Shown piece by piece: positions 47,638-56,896 of a stretch of 64,000 nt of DNA. Source of the DNA: Arthrobacter sp. StoSoilB5 (GTDB taxonomy: Bacteria; Actinomycetota; Actinomycetes; Actinomycetales; Micrococcaceae); the NCBI RefSeq assembly GCF_019977235.1, contig NZ_AP024646.1, forward strand, positions 1,302,001 to 1,366,000. The letters are read 5' to 3'. The position numbers and the translations under genes are program-made. The notes beneath the pieces were generated by a model. The model had not been told where the DNA came from, did not search any database, and worked only from the letters and a program-made list of their open reading frames with translations. How positions within the stretch are numbered: the stretch's first letter is position 1; each line of letters starts with the position of its first letter.

Positions 47638-48411
47638 TTAGGCGTCGCGGACTTCCAGATACGGATCCGCCCACGCGCCGATAATCCGCGCAACACGTGC
47701 CGCCTGTCCCTTGCCCGTCAGGAGGTGCTCACTGCCCTCCAGCGAAATGAAGCTCCGTGGATGCCTCGCAGTACGGAAGATCTCACTGGCGTTGTCGATG
47801 CCCACGGTGTTGTCCGTGGGGGAGTGCATCACCATCAAAGGCTTGTGGAGGGTGCGGATGCAGTCGCGCAGGTCAGCGCGTTCCACGTCTTCAACAAAGT
47901 GGCGGCGGATTTCCATGGGCCTGCCGCCCAGGTCGACCACGGCGCTGCCGTCGCGCAGGATGGAGTCGATTTCGGCGTCGAACATATGCTCAACGTGCTT
48001 TGGCTCGTAAGGCGCGCCCACGGTCACCACGGCGTTGAGTCCAGGGATATCGCGCGCAGCAGCCAGCACCGCGGCGCCACCGAAGGAGTGGCCCACCAAC
48101 AAGGAGATTCCTCTGCCCTGCTCCCGCATGAAGTCGGCAGCGAGAATGGTGTCCGCCACTTTGACGCTGAACGAGCCTGCGGACCATTCTCCGGCGGAGC
48201 CGCCCAGGCCAAGGTTGTCGAACCGGAGCATGCCCACGCCCTGCTCGGCGAGCCCTTTGCAGATCCGGGAAGCAGCAGGGCTGTCCTTGCCCAGGGTCAG
48301 GCCGTGCGAGTACACGCCCCAGCCACGGACAGGGCCCTCAGGTACGTCCACGATGCCGGCCAGGGCATCGCCCGTGCTTCCAGTGAAGCTGATCTTCTCA
48401 GAGCGTGACAC
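47638..48411 (-). CDS. Alpha/beta hydrolase
   Basis: The product is 257 aa. The nucleophile elbow is GHSFGGAAVL, with Ser the likely nucleophile. The acid may be in MVMHSPTDNTVGIDNA and the His in GSEHLLTGKG, completing the triad. The N-terminal stretch GWGVYSHGLTLGKDSPAASRICKGLAEQG gives the oxyanion region and resembles OsmC-associated or dienelactone-hydrolase-like proteins. Start GTG 48411 after AAGGAG. The substrate is unknown and the gene stands alone. Confidence 0.8.
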   Translation of the reverse strand: MSRSEKISFTGSTGDALAGIVDVPEGPVRGWGVYSHGLTLGKDSPAASRICKGLAEQGVGMLRFDNLGLGGSAGEWSAGSFSVKVADTILAADFMREQGRGISLLVGHSFGGAAVLAAARDIPGLNAVVTVGAPYEPKHVEHMFDAEIDSILRDGSAVVDLGGRPMEIRRHFVEDVERADLRDCIRTLHKPLMVMHSPTDNTVGIDNASEIFRTARHPRSFISLEGSEHLLTGKGQAARVARIIGAWADPYLEVRDA

Positions 48412-48467
48412 GCTGGTCTCCTTGCTTTTACGGCTACCGGCCGGGGCCCGGGTCAGCCAGGTCATTA

Positions 48468-48515
48468 ACGACGACGGCGCCGTTCACCAGCAGTGGTGAG
48501 CGGCGCCGTCGTCGT
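48468..48515 (-). terminator. Terminator of the sdh operon
   Basis: A perfect 15-bp GC-rich stem (48468-48482 with 48501-48515), with the loop itself able to pair CACCA/TGGTG. It lies after the sdhB stop on the minus strand. Confidence 0.8.
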
Positions 48516-48539
48516 GTTGTTCTTTGAGTGAACGGCCGG

Positions 48540-49322
48540 CTAGATCTTGCGGGCCAGGATGGCCTGCTTGACCTCGGCGATTGCCTGGGTCACCTGGATG
48601 CCGCGGGGGCATGCTTCCGAGCAGTTGAAGGTGGTGCGGCAGCGCCACACGCCTTCTTTGTCGTTCAGGATCTCCAAGCGCATGTCGCCGGCGTCATCGC
48701 GGGAATCGAAGATGAAGCGATGAGCGTTGACGATTGCGGCCGGACCGAAGTACTGGCCATCGGTCCAGAACACCGGGCAGGACGAGGTGCAGGCAGCGCA
48801 GAGGATGCACTTGGTGGTGTCGTCAAAGCGCTCACGGTCCTCAACGGACTGCAGGCGTTCCTTGGTGGGCTCGTGGCCCTTGTTGATCAGGAACGGCATG
48901 ACTTCGCGGAAGGACTGGAAGAAGGGTTCCATGTCCACGATCAGGTCCTTCTCCACGGGGAGGCCCTTGATCGGCTCGACGGTGATGGGCTTGGACGTGT
49001 CCAGGTCCTTCAGGAGCGTCTTGCACGCGAGGCGGTTGCGGCCGTTGATGCGCATTGCATCTGAACCACAAACACCGTGGGCGCAGGAGCGGCGGAAGGA
49101 AACGCTGCCGTCGATCTCCCACTTGACCTTGTGCAGGGCATCCAGCACGCGGTCCGTGCCGTACATGGTCAGCTTGTAGTCGTCCCAGCGGGCTTCTTCC
49201 GAGATTTCGGGATCGTACCGGCGGACGCGCAAGGTGATGTGGAAAGTGGGGATTTCACCGTCGCCAGCGACACTCGCCGGAAGCTCGATCTTGGAAGCGG
49301 GCTCTGCCATTTCGGTAGTCAT
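48540..49322 (-). CDS. sdhB: Succinate dehydrogenase iron-sulfur subunit
   Basis: A 260-residue electron-transfer subunit. The plant-type [2Fe-2S] site is seen in RSCAHGVCGSDAMRINGRNRLACK (one ligand is Asp, as in E. coli). The [4Fe-4S] and [3Fe-4S] ligands are in CILCAACTSSCPVFW and CRTTFNCSEACPRGIQ. Its ATG overlaps the last base of the sdhA stop. It is the last gene of the operon and a strong hairpin follows. Confidence 0.97.
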   Translation of the reverse strand: MTTEMAEPASKIELPASVAGDGEIPTFHITLRVRRYDPEISEEARWDDYKLTMYGTDRVLDALHKVKWEIDGSVSFRRSCAHGVCGSDAMRINGRNRLACKTLLKDLDTSKPITVEPIKGLPVEKDLIVDMEPFFQSFREVMPFLINKGHEPTKERLQSVEDRERFDDTTKCILCAACTSSCPVFWTDGQYFGPAAIVNAHRFIFDSRDDAGDMRLEILNDKEGVWRCRTTFNCSEACPRGIQVTQAIAEVKQAILARKI

Positions 49323-51121
49323 TAGTACTTACGCTCCATCGGCTCGTAACGGGTGAAGACAACGGGCTTGGTCTCGAGACGGATGCCCGCAACGGATTCG
49401 GCCGACGAGTCGACGGTAACGGAGGAGTCCAGGTAAGCCATGGAGTGCTTCATGAACTTATCGTCGTCGCGGTCCGGGAAGTCCTCGCGGTAGTGGCCGC
49501 CGCGCGACTCTTCACGGTGCAGTGCACCGACGGTCATGACCTTGGCCATGTCCAGGAGGAAGCCCAGTTCCACGGCTTCCAGCAGGTCCAGGTTGAAGCG
49601 CTTGCCCTTGTCCTGGACGGTGACGTTCTTGTACCGCTCTTCGAAGGAGGCGATGTCGCTGAGGACCTGTTCCAGGGATTCCTTGGTGCGGAACACCTGC
49701 ATGTTGGCGTCCATGGTGTCCTGCAGTTCCTTGCGGATCTGGGCAACGCGCTCGGTGCCGCTGCCGTTGAGCAGGCCGTCAAGGATGCCTCGCGTCATGG
49801 CCTCCGGGTCCTCGGGCAGCTCGACAAAGTCGGCCGTCTTGGAGTACTCGGCGGCGGCGATACCGGCGCGCTTACCGAAGACGTTGATGTCCAGGAGTGA
49901 GTTGGTGCCCAGACGGTTGGAGCCGTGGACGGATACACAAGCAACTTCACCGGCTGCGTAGAGGCCCGGCACGATCGTGTCGTTGTCCTGGAGGACTTCG
50001 GTGGTGATGTTCGTCGGGATGCCGCCCATGGCGTAGTGGGCGGTGGGGAACACCGGAACCGGGTCCGTGAACGGTTCCACACCAAGGTAGGTGCGGGCGA
50101 ACTCGGTGATGTCCGGAAGCTTGGCCTCGATGTGGGCAGGCTCAAGGTGGGTCAGGTCCAGGAGGACGTAATCCTTGTTCGGACCACAACCGCGGCCTTC
50201 ACGTACTTCGTTCGCCATGGCGCGGGCCACGATGTCACGGGGTGCAAGATCCTTGATGGTGGGGGCGTAACGCTCCATGAAGCGCTCACCCTCGGAGTTA
50301 CGCAGGATGGCACCTTCACCACGTGCACCCTCGGTGAGGAGGATGCCCAGGCCTGCGAGGCCTGTCGGGTGGAACTGGAAGAACTCCATGTCTTCCAGGG
50401 GGATGCCACGGCGGAACGCGATGCCCATGCCGTCGCCCGTGAGGGTGTGGGCGTTGGACGTGGTCTTGAAGACCTTGCCGGCACCACCGGAAGCGAACAC
50501 AACCGACTTGGCCTGGAAAACGTGCAGCTCACCGGAGGCGAGATCGTAGGAGACCACGCCTGCTACGCGCTTCTGCTTGTACGGGGTACCGTCCTCGCGT
50601 ACTGCGTCTTCTTCGACGATCAGGAGGTCAAGGACGTAGTACTCGTTGTAGAACTCAACGTTGTGCTTGACGCAGTTTTGGTACAGCGTCTGCAGGATCA
50701 TGTGGCCCGTACGGTCGGCAGCGTAGCAAGCACGGCGGACGGGAGCCTTGCCGTGGTCACGCGTGTGGCCACCGAAGCGACGCTGGTCGATCCGGCCTTC
50801 GGGCGTGCGGTTGAACGGCAGACCCATCTTCTCCAGGTCCAGCACGGCGTCGATGGCTTCCTTCGCCATGACCTCGGCTGCGTCCTGGTCAACCAGGTAG
50901 TCGCCACCCTTGATGGTGTCAAAGGTGTGCCATTCCCAGTTGTCTTCTTCGACGTTGGCCAGTGCTGCACACATGCCACCCTGGGCTGCACCAGTGTGCG
51001 AGCGGGTGGGGTAGAGCTTGGTCAGTACCGCTGTGCGTGCGCGCTGACCGGATTCGATCGCGGCGCGCATGCCGGCGCCACCTGCACCGACAATGACGAC
51101 GTCGTACTTATGGACCTGCAT
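49322..51121 (-). CDS. sdhA: Succinate dehydrogenase flavoprotein subunit
   Basis: Oxidises succinate to fumarate with covalently bound FAD. The 599-residue protein has the FAD fold [16 protein letters not shown]. The flavinylation His is about residue 42 in [10 protein letters not shown], and the active-site segments are [24 protein letters not shown] and [10 protein letters not shown]. The start ATG 51121 is residue 8 of the longer open frame; [12 protein letters not shown] is the usual beginning. A 106-bp gap separates it from sdhD, within one transcript. Confidence 0.97.
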   Translation of the reverse strand: MQVHKYDVVIVGAGGAGMRAAIESGQRARTAVLTKLYPTRSHTGAAQGGMCAALANVEEDNWEWHTFDTIKGGDYLVDQDAAEVMAKEAIDAVLDLEKMGLPFNRTPEGRIDQRRFGGHTRDHGKAPVRRACYAADRTGHMILQTLYQNCVKHNVEFYNEYYVLDLLIVEEDAVREDGTPYKQKRVAGVVSYDLASGELHVFQAKSVVFASGGAGKVFKTTSNAHTLTGDGMGIAFRRGIPLEDMEFFQFHPTGLAGLGILLTEGARGEGAILRNSEGERFMERYAPTIKDLAPRDIVARAMANEVREGRGCGPNKDYVLLDLTHLEPAHIEAKLPDITEFARTYLGVEPFTDPVPVFPTAHYAMGGIPTNITTEVLQDNDTIVPGLYAAGEVACVSVHGSNRLGTNSLLDINVFGKRAGIAAAEYSKTADFVELPEDPEAMTRGILDGLLNGSGTERVAQIRKELQDTMDANMQVFRTKESLEQVLSDIASFEERYKNVTVQDKGKRFNLDLLEAVELGFLLDMAKVMTVGALHREESRGGHYREDFPDRDDDKFMKHSMAYLDSSVTVDSSAESVAGIRLETKPVVFTRYEPMERKY

Positions 51122-51227
51122 ACCAGATGCTCTCTCTTTCAAAAATTCAGATGGTCGGCGGAGGCTGTTCCGCTAAGTCAGGCGCAACCGGTTCCCTATA
51201 GGGCCGGCCGGCTGCGCCAGGAAGCCG

Positions 51228-51689
51228 CTACGGGGCCGGGCAGAAGCCGCCAGGCAGCTGGACGCCGTCGACGACGGGGCACGGGTTGAACGTGAAGATC
51301 ACCAGGGTGCCGAGAATGATGATGACAGCCGTGGCGGCATAGAGGACTACCTTGAGCCAGAAGCGCGTGGAGTCCTTTTCCGCGTAGTCGTTGATGATGG
51401 TCCGGACACCGTTGGTTCCGTGCAGCATGGCAAGCCAGAGCATGGCGAGGTCCCAGAACTGCCAGAAGGGATCCGCCCACTTGCCGGCGACGAAGCCGAA
51501 GTCGATGGCGTGGATACCTTCGCCCACCAGAAGGTTCACGAAGAGGTGGCCGAAGATCAGCACCACCAGGACAATGCCGGAGAGGCGCATGAAGAGCCAG
51601 GCGATCATCTCGAAGTTGCCGCGGCTGGAGCCCGTGCGGTTGTACTTCGGAGCGATTTTTCCACTGCGTGGGGATTCAATCGTTGTCAT
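51228..51689 (-). CDS. sdhD: Succinate dehydrogenase membrane anchor
   Basis: A 153-residue protein with three transmembrane helices. SGIVLVVLIFGHLFVNLLV carries a haem-binding-type His, and MLHGTNGVRTIINDY precedes the third helix. It helps dock SdhAB to the membrane and bind quinone. A 3-bp gap follows sdhC. Confidence 0.9.
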   Translation of the reverse strand: MTTIESPRSGKIAPKYNRTGSSRGNFEMIAWLFMRLSGIVLVVLIFGHLFVNLLVGEGIHAIDFGFVAGKWADPFWQFWDLAMLWLAMLHGTNGVRTIINDYAEKDSTRFWLKVVLYAATAVIIILGTLVIFTFNPCPVVDGVQLPGGFCPAP

Positions 51690-51692
51690 GGC

Positions 51693-52073
51693 TTAGTGGC
51701 CTCCCAGCGCGAGGGAAAGGTGGCGGATAGCGAAGCCGGCGAACGTGACCAGCCACAGCGCAAGCACGATCCACAGCATTTGGCGCTGGTACTTCGCGCC
51801 CTTCTTCCAGAAGTCGATGGCGATCACACGCAGGCCATTGAAGGCGTGGAAGATGATCGCGGCGACCAGGCCCGTTTCACCCAGGGCCATGAGGGGGTTC
51901 TTGTAAGCACCAATGACGGCCGTGTAGGCCTCAGGGGACACGCGCACCAATGAGGTGTCCAACACATGGACCAACAAGAAGAAAAAGATCACTACACCGG
52001 TAATACGGTGTCCAACCCAGGACCACATGCCTTCACGGCCGCGGTACAAGGTGCCAGCTGGTTTTGTCGGCAC
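51693..52073 (-). CDS. sdhC: Succinate dehydrogenase cytochrome b subunit
   Basis: A 126-residue protein with three helices. The family signature is WSWVGHRITGVVIFFFLLVHVLD near the start, and FHAFNGLRVIAIDFWKKG before the last helix. The two His residues are candidate haem ligands. It is the first gene of the operon. The GTG start follows AGGAAGG. Confidence 0.92.
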   Translation of the reverse strand: MPTKPAGTLYRGREGMWSWVGHRITGVVIFFFLLVHVLDTSLVRVSPEAYTAVIGAYKNPLMALGETGLVAAIIFHAFNGLRVIAIDFWKKGAKYQRQMLWIVLALWLVTFAGFAIRHLSLALGGH

Positions 52074-52162
52074 TGATTAAACCTTCCTGCAACACAGCGG
52101 CGCTGGCATGGGATCCACGCGGGGGGAACGCCTGCTGCGAGAGCACTCGTAGCTCACGCCTA

Positions 52163-52191
52163 AATCTAGGCTTCGCTACCAGCTTATTCAA
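52163..52191 (-). promoter_or_regulatory. Promoter of the sdh operon
   Basis: On the minus strand, TTGAAT (-35, 52186-52191) and TAGATT (-10, 52163-52168) are spaced by 17 bases, about 90 bases ahead of sdhC. A short palindrome, GCCTAAATCTAGGC (52158-52171), overlaps the -10 and is a possible operator. Confidence 0.5.
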
Positions 52192-52243
52192 TTTAGGACG
52201 GGCTTCTCTGCTTGTTAATTCCATGTTTCCTGCCCGCATTTAC

Positions 52244-52265
52244 GCGATATTTAGGCGATATTTGG
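52244..52265. repeat. Two direct 11-bp repeats upstream of manC
   Basis: GCGATATTTAG and GCGATATTTGG sit head to tail, one helical turn apart, in the 275-bp gap between sdhC and manC. Such an arrangement can be a regulator binding site; no known regulator is suggested. Confidence 0.5.
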
Positions 52266-52348
52266 GCAATTTGCCGCGCTTCGTGAGACGAAGGCCACAT
52301 CCGAGGCGCACTGCGGGGCTTCGCAGCCGCGTCGGATAAAGTGTTGCG

Positions 52349-53482
52349 GTGAGTACAGAAGACGCGACATTCCCGGAATCGCCATTGAACCGCTTTCATG
52401 CGGTTATTCCGGCGGGCGGTGTGGGGACCCGGCTGTGGCCACTCTCGCGTGCCGCTGCGCCCAAGTTCCTCCACGACCTGACCGGCTCTGGCAGCACGTT
52501 GTTGAGGGCCACCTACGACCGCCTTGAGCCGCTGGCCGGCGAGCGTGTGCTCGTTGTGACGGGCGAGGCACACCGTGCCGCAGTCTGCCGGCAACTCCCC
52601 GAAGTGGGCGATGACGAGTTGGTGCTCGAAAGCGAGCCCAAGGACTCCGGCGCTGCTATCGGATTGGCCGCTGCCATTCTTCACCGCCGCGACCCGGACA
52701 CCATCATGGGTTCATTCGCAGCAGACCAGGTCATCAGCCCGGACGATCTGTTCCAGGACACCGTGCGCGAGGCAATTTACACTGCTGCCACAGGCAAGAT
52801 CGTCACGATCGGTATCAAGCCCACCCACCCCTCCACTGGATTCGGCTACATTCGCTCGGGCGCAGCACTGCACGTGGAAGGTGCTCCGAATGCGCTTGCC
52901 GTAGCGGAGTTCGTTGAGAAGCCCAGCCAGGAAGTTGCCAACAAGTACGTAGAAGCGGGGGACTACGTCTGGAACGCAGGCATGTTCGTCGCTCCCGTAG
53001 CGCTCATGCTCAAGCATCTCGAAGCCAACCAGCCGGAGCTGTTCAAGGGCCTCCAGGAGATTGCCGAAGCCTGGGACAGTCCCCAGCGCGCTGAAGTCAC
53101 GGCTCGCGTCTGGCCCTCACTGCCCAAGATTGCAATCGACTACGCGGTGGCCGAGCCCGCAGCGGCAGCCGGCGATGTCGCCGTCGTGCCCGGTACTTTC
53201 CGGTGGGACGACGTCGGCGACTTTGCCGCAATCGGGCGCCTGAACAACGCAGGCGACGTTGATGAAGTGACTGTGCTTGGCGAAGGCGCCCGTGTATTCG
53301 CCGAGAATGCGAGCGGCGTAGTGGTGTCCGACACCAAGCGCGTGATTGCCCTCATCGGGATCAAGGACGTGGTCATCGTGGACACGCCGGACGCACTCCT
53401 GGTCACCACCAAGGAACACGCCCAGTTGGTCAAGGGCACTGTTGACGCCCTCAAAGCCAGCGGCGATACGGACGTTCTGTAG
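52349..53482 (+). CDS. manC: Mannose-1-phosphate guanylyltransferase
   Basis: Makes GDP-mannose for glycan synthesis. The 377-residue protein has the nucleotidyl-transfer motif VIPAGGVGTRLWPLSRAAAPKFL near residue 20, then GYIRSGAAL and VAEFVEKPSQEVANKYVEAGDYVWNAGMFV. Its C-terminal part is short, so it lacks the isomerase domain of bifunctional enzymes. The GTG start lies 6 bases after TAAAGT, another leaderless layout. Confidence 0.92.
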   Translation: MSTEDATFPESPLNRFHAVIPAGGVGTRLWPLSRAAAPKFLHDLTGSGSTLLRATYDRLEPLAGERVLVVTGEAHRAAVCRQLPEVGDDELVLESEPKDSGAAIGLAAAILHRRDPDTIMGSFAADQVISPDDLFQDTVREAIYTAATGKIVTIGIKPTHPSTGFGYIRSGAALHVEGAPNALAVAEFVEKPSQEVANKYVEAGDYVWNAGMFVAPVALMLKHLEANQPELFKGLQEIAEAWDSPQRAEVTARVWPSLPKIAIDYAVAEPAAAAGDVAVVPGTFRWDDVGDFAAIGRLNNAGDVDEVTVLGEGARVFAENASGVVVSDTKRVIALIGIKDVVIVDTPDALLVTTKEHAQLVKGTVDALKASGDTDVL

Positions 53483-53500
53483 CAAGCCCCTTATACCGTG

Positions 53501-53553
53501 AGCCACCTCTTTGGTTGTCCTGCGCCTGAACGCGGCGTAACCAAGAGGTGGCT
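53501..53553. terminator. Terminator of manC
   Basis: AGCCACCTCTTTGGTT pairs with AACCAAGAGGTGGCT (one bulged base) around a long loop, followed by TTTCGTT. Confidence 0.7.
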
Positions 53554-53591
53554 TTCGTTCTTCGGAGGCCGTGGATGGCTAGAGTTGTGAC

Positions 53592-54797
53592 GTGCGCAAT
53601 TACACCACTGAAACTGAGCCGACCCCCGTTGTAAGTCCGTGGGTGGACGAGCTGCTGCCCGGACTCATCGATTTCAGGCGGGACTTGCACGCGCACCCTG
53701 AACTCTCCTTCAAGGAATTCCGCACCACTGACAAACTCGTGGAGCGGCTCGAAGCTGCCGGACTCCAGCCGCGGCGCCTTGAAGGTACCGGACTCACCGT
53801 GGACGTCGGGGAAGGCCCCATCGCAACTGCTTTGCGGGGCGACATCGACGCTTTGCCCATCATCGAGGAAACCGGCCTGCCGTTCGCTTCGAAGAACCAC
53901 GGCGTCACGCATGCCTGCGGACATGACATCCACACCACCACCATGCTCGGTATTGCCTTGGTGCTGCAGCGGATGCACAAGAACACTCCGCTGGGCGGGA
54001 CTGTCCGCATCATCTTCCAGCCTGCCGAGGAGACCATGCCCGGCGGCGCTTTGTCCTGCATTGAACAGGGTGTGCTGGAGGGCGTGCCCCGGATCCTTGC
54101 GTTGCATTGCGATCCCCGGATCAACGTTGGCCAGATCGGCACCCGCATCGGGGCCATCACTTCGGCATCGGACACCATCAAGATCGAGCTCACGGGTCGC
54201 GGCGGGCACACGTCCAGGCCGCACCTGACGGAAGACCTGGTCTTCGCGTTGGCGCAGATTGCGGTCAACGTACCCGCCGTGCTCTCCCGTCGCGTGGATG
54301 TCCGCAGTGGAGTGTCCGTGGTGTGGGGCCAGATCTCGGCGGGTTCTGCACCCAACGCCATTCCCGGCACCGGCTACATGGCAGGCACCATGCGCTGCCT
54401 GGACCGCGATGCCTGGCACAGTGCGGGGGAGTTGCTGGACGACGTCGTGCGGCAGGTGGCCGCTCCTTATGGCGTGGACGTGCACCTGGAGCACACCCGT
54501 GGCGTTCCTCCCGTGGTCAACTCCGAGCATGAAACGGCCCTGATTGAAGCTGCGGCCCGTGCCGAACTCGGCGAGCACGCCGTGGTCCTGACGCCCCAGT
54601 CCATGGGTGGCGAAGACTTTGCGTGGTTCCTGGCCGATCTTCCGGGTGCCATGATGCGCCTGGGCACCCACACGCCTGGCGGAGAGGAATACGACCTCCA
54701 CCGTGGCGACTTCATCGTGGACGAGCGCGCCCTCGGCTACGCCATCCGCGTCCTCACTGCGGCCGCGCTCCGCACGGTCCGCGACCTCCAGGACTAA
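53592..54797 (+). CDS. M20-family amidohydrolase / carboxypeptidase
   Basis: A 401-residue zinc-type hydrolase of the aminoacylase/hippurate-hydrolase group. Metal ligands are likely in ATALRGDIDALPI, HACGHDIHTTTMLG and FQPAEETMPGG; the dimerisation domain starts near TGRGGHTSRPH. N-acyl-amino acids are the usual substrates. The GTG start follows TAGAGT by six bases, the leaderless pattern. It stands alone between a terminator and palindrome copy C. Confidence 0.88.
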   Translation: MRNYTTETEPTPVVSPWVDELLPGLIDFRRDLHAHPELSFKEFRTTDKLVERLEAAGLQPRRLEGTGLTVDVGEGPIATALRGDIDALPIIEETGLPFASKNHGVTHACGHDIHTTTMLGIALVLQRMHKNTPLGGTVRIIFQPAEETMPGGALSCIEQGVLEGVPRILALHCDPRINVGQIGTRIGAITSASDTIKIELTGRGGHTSRPHLTEDLVFALAQIAVNVPAVLSRRVDVRSGVSVVWGQISAGSAPNAIPGTGYMAGTMRCLDRDAWHSAGELLDDVVRQVAAPYGVDVHLEHTRGVPPVVNSEHETALIEAAARAELGEHAVVLTPQSMGGEDFAWFLADLPGAMMRLGTHTPGGEEYDLHRGDFIVDERALGYAIRVLTAAALRTVRDLQD

Positions 54798-54798
54798 A

Positions 54799-54864
54799 CC
54801 CAACTAAGTAGCAGTTAAGGCCGTTTTGGACGCTCATAACGGCCTTATCTGCTACCTAGTTGGG
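54799..54864. repeat. 66-bp intergenic palindrome, copy C
   Basis: The same 66-bp length and tips as copies A and B. The middle arm sequence differs (AAGGCCG instead of GAGCGCG), but both arms changed together, so pairing is kept. It begins 2 bp after the amidohydrolase stop. Confidence 0.88.
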
Positions 54865-54883
54865 TGCTTTTCCCATAGATAAG

Positions 54884-54912
54884 TTGTGCACAATTGAATT
54901 GTGCACTATCGT
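54884..54912 (+). promoter_or_regulatory. ohrR promoter with OhrR-type operator in its spacer
   Basis: TTGTGC (-35, 54884-54889) and TATCGT (-10, 54907-54912) are 17 bases apart. A perfect 21-bp palindrome (54886-54906; halves GTGCACAATT and AATTGTGCAC around a G) fills the spacer. Its ACAATT-N-AATTGT core matches known OhrR boxes. The ATG is seven bases after the -10. Confidence 0.8.
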
Positions 54913-54919
54913 TTTATTC

Positions 54920-55354
54920 ATGAGTGATGCACCCCGCCTCCGCCACCAGGTTTGTTTTGCCCTGTATTCAGCGTCCAAGGCGGCGACGGCGGTCTACCGC
55001 CCCGTGCTGGACGAGCTGGGCCTTACCTATCCGCAGTATCTGGTGATGCTGGTCCTGTGGGAGCAGGAACCACGCAGCGTGCGGGAACTTGGCGCCGAAC
55101 TCGGGCTCGACTCCGGTACGTTGTCGCCTCTCCTGAAGCGCCTTGAAGCCCTTGGGCTCGTTGAGCGTCACCGTTCAGTTGATGATGAACGCCGGGTGGA
55201 TGTCGTCCTAACCGACGCCGGCAGGGAACTGAGTGCCCGCGCCAAGGCCGTCCCCAAGCGCCTCGCTGATGCCGCAGGCCTCTCCCCGGACGAGATTGAG
55301 CAGCTGCACGCGACGCTCGGCAAACTCACGGCTGCACTACAGAAGTCACTCTGA
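54920..55354 (+). CDS. ohrR: MarR-family organic-peroxide sensor OhrR
   Basis: A 144-residue repressor that loses DNA binding when its N-terminal Cys is oxidised. Cys12 in RHQVCFALYSASKAA is in the right place. YRPVLDELGLTYPQYLVMLVLWE is the OhrR signature, and the winged helix is in LGAELGLDSGTLSPLLKRLEALGLV. The start ATG 54920 has no ribosome binding site, consistent with a leaderless message. The target ohr follows after 52 bp. The palindrome in its own promoter suggests autoregulation of the pair. Confidence 0.9.
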   Translation: MSDAPRLRHQVCFALYSASKAATAVYRPVLDELGLTYPQYLVMLVLWEQEPRSVRELGAELGLDSGTLSPLLKRLEALGLVERHRSVDDERRVDVVLTDAGRELSARAKAVPKRLADAAGLSPDEIEQLHATLGKLTAALQKSL

Positions 55355-55406
55355 CACTTCTAAAGCCACCACAAGCCCTTTGATATCCAAGAGAAATGGA
55401 AGATTC

Positions 55407-55838
55407 GTGAAGACTCTCTACACTGCCCAGGCTTTGGCCTCCGGCGAAGGCCGCGATGGCAACGCCCGCACCAACGACGGCAAGCTTGACGTCGCCCTCG
55501 CCAGCCCGGTTGAGCTCGGAGGCAACGGCCAAGGCACCAACCCGGAGCAGTTGTTCGCCGCCGGATACGCCGCATGCTTCCACTCCGCCCTGCGCTTGGT
55601 TGGCCGCAAGGAGCGCGTTGACCTCAGCGATTCTGCCGTTGCCGCCAAGGTCCACTTTGGTGCCCTTACTGACCGCGAGGGCTACGGGTTGGCCGCCGAG
55701 CTGGAAATCGCCCTGCCCGCCTTGGATCGGGACACCGCCGAGGAACTGATGGCCAAGGCCCACCAGATCTGCCCTTACTCCAACGCCACCCGCGGCAACA
55801 TGGCAGTGGACCTCAAGCTCGTGGAGTTTGCAGCATGA
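55407..55838 (+). CDS. ohr: Organic hydroperoxide resistance protein Ohr
   Basis: A 143-residue thiol peroxidase of the Ohr/OsmC fold that reduces fatty-acid and other organic hydroperoxides. The two reactive cysteines are Cys57 (GYAACFHSAL) and Cys122 (HQICPYSNATRGN). GTG 55407 follows GGAAGA. The stop overlaps the next gene (ATGA), so the downstream oxidoreductase is probably co-induced by peroxide. Confidence 0.93.
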   Translation: MKTLYTAQALASGEGRDGNARTNDGKLDVALASPVELGGNGQGTNPEQLFAAGYAACFHSALRLVGRKERVDLSDSAVAAKVHFGALTDREGYGLAAELEIALPALDRDTAEELMAKAHQICPYSNATRGNMAVDLKLVEFAA

Positions 55839-56860
55839 GCACCACAACAACAGCCCTGCCTGTGGAAACACGCGAAATCCAGCTCAGCTCACGCCCTGTC
55901 GGCCGCCCGACGCCGGAGAACTTCCGGCTGGCCGCCTCCGGGCTGCCGGAGCTTCAGGACGGCCAGCTCCTGGTGCGGAACCAGTTCATGTCCGTGGACC
56001 CCTACATGCGCGGACGCATGAATGACGTCAAGTCCTACTCCGCGCCCTTCCGCCTGGATGCAGCGCTCGACGGCGGTGCAGTGGGTGAGGTAATTGCGTC
56101 CAGGTCCGACGCACACAAGGTGGGTGACGTCGTCGTGCATCAACTGGGATGGCGCGAGCACGCAGTAGTGGACGCGGCTGCCACAACCACCGTTCCGAGC
56201 GGCCTCGCCCCAACATCGGCATTCCTTGGCGCCTTGGGCATGACTGGTCTTACGGCTTATGCGGGCCTGCTCAAAGTGGCGGAGTTCAAGGAAGGTGATG
56301 TTGTCTTCGTGTCCGGCGCGGCCGGTGCTGTGGGATCCATGGTGGGCCAGATTGCCAAGGCGTCGGGAGCCGGCAAGGTGATTGGGAGCGCCGGTTCCGC
56401 GGAGAAAGTTGCCAGGCTGCTGGAGCTCGGTTTCGACGCTGCCTTCAACTACAACGATGCTCCGGTTCTTGAGAAGCTGCGTGAGGCGGCAGGGGAGCGC
56501 GGCATCGATGTGTACTTCGACAATGTCGGCGGCGAGCACCTCGAAGCCGCTCTCGCTACGCTCAATGTGGGCGGGCGCGTCGCGATGTGCGGCGCCATTG
56601 CGCAATACAACTCCACCGAGCCGCCGGTTGCACCAAGGAACCTGGCGCTGGCGATCGGCAAGCAGTTGACCCTGCGGGGCTTCCTGGTGGGTGGGCAGCG
56701 CCAGCACGCGGCGGAATTCGCGGAGAAGATGGCCGGTTGGCTCGCGGACGGGACGGTTCGCTACGACGAGACGATCGTGGACGGCCTGGAGAACGCACCG
56801 CAGGCATTCATTGATTTGCTGGACGGCGCAAACACCGGAAAGATGCTCGTCCGGCTGTGA
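55835..56860 (+). CDS. Zinc-less NADP-dependent MDR oxidoreductase (CurA-like)
   Basis: A 341-residue enone or quinone reductase-like protein. The opening FMSVDPYMRGRMNDVKSY and the NADP fold VFVSGAAGAVGSMVGQIAKASGAGKVIGSAGS are typical of the leukotriene-B4-dehydrogenase/CurA branch, and zinc-ligand cysteines are absent. Coupled by overlap to ohr, it may detoxify reactive carbonyls formed from peroxidised lipids; this is inference. Confidence 0.85.
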   Translation: MSTTTTALPVETREIQLSSRPVGRPTPENFRLAASGLPELQDGQLLVRNQFMSVDPYMRGRMNDVKSYSAPFRLDAALDGGAVGEVIASRSDAHKVGDVVVHQLGWREHAVVDAAATTTVPSGLAPTSAFLGALGMTGLTAYAGLLKVAEFKEGDVVFVSGAAGAVGSMVGQIAKASGAGKVIGSAGSAEKVARLLELGFDAAFNYNDAPVLEKLREAAGERGIDVYFDNVGGEHLEAALATLNVGGRVAMCGAIAQYNSTEPPVAPRNLALAIGKQLTLRGFLVGGQRQHAAEFAEKMAGWLADGTVRYDETIVDGLENAPQAFIDLLDGANTGKMLVRL

Positions 56861-56873
56861 TGTTGGGGGTGGA

Positions 56874-56896
56874 CCGGGTGTGACTTGCGCACCCGG
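56874..56896 (+). terminator. Hairpin after the MDR oxidoreductase
   Basis: CCGGGTG pairs with CACCCGG around a 9-nt loop, 14 bp after the stop. No T run follows. The rest of the roughly 250-bp gap before the lipoprotein gene shows no other clear structure. Confidence 0.5.
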
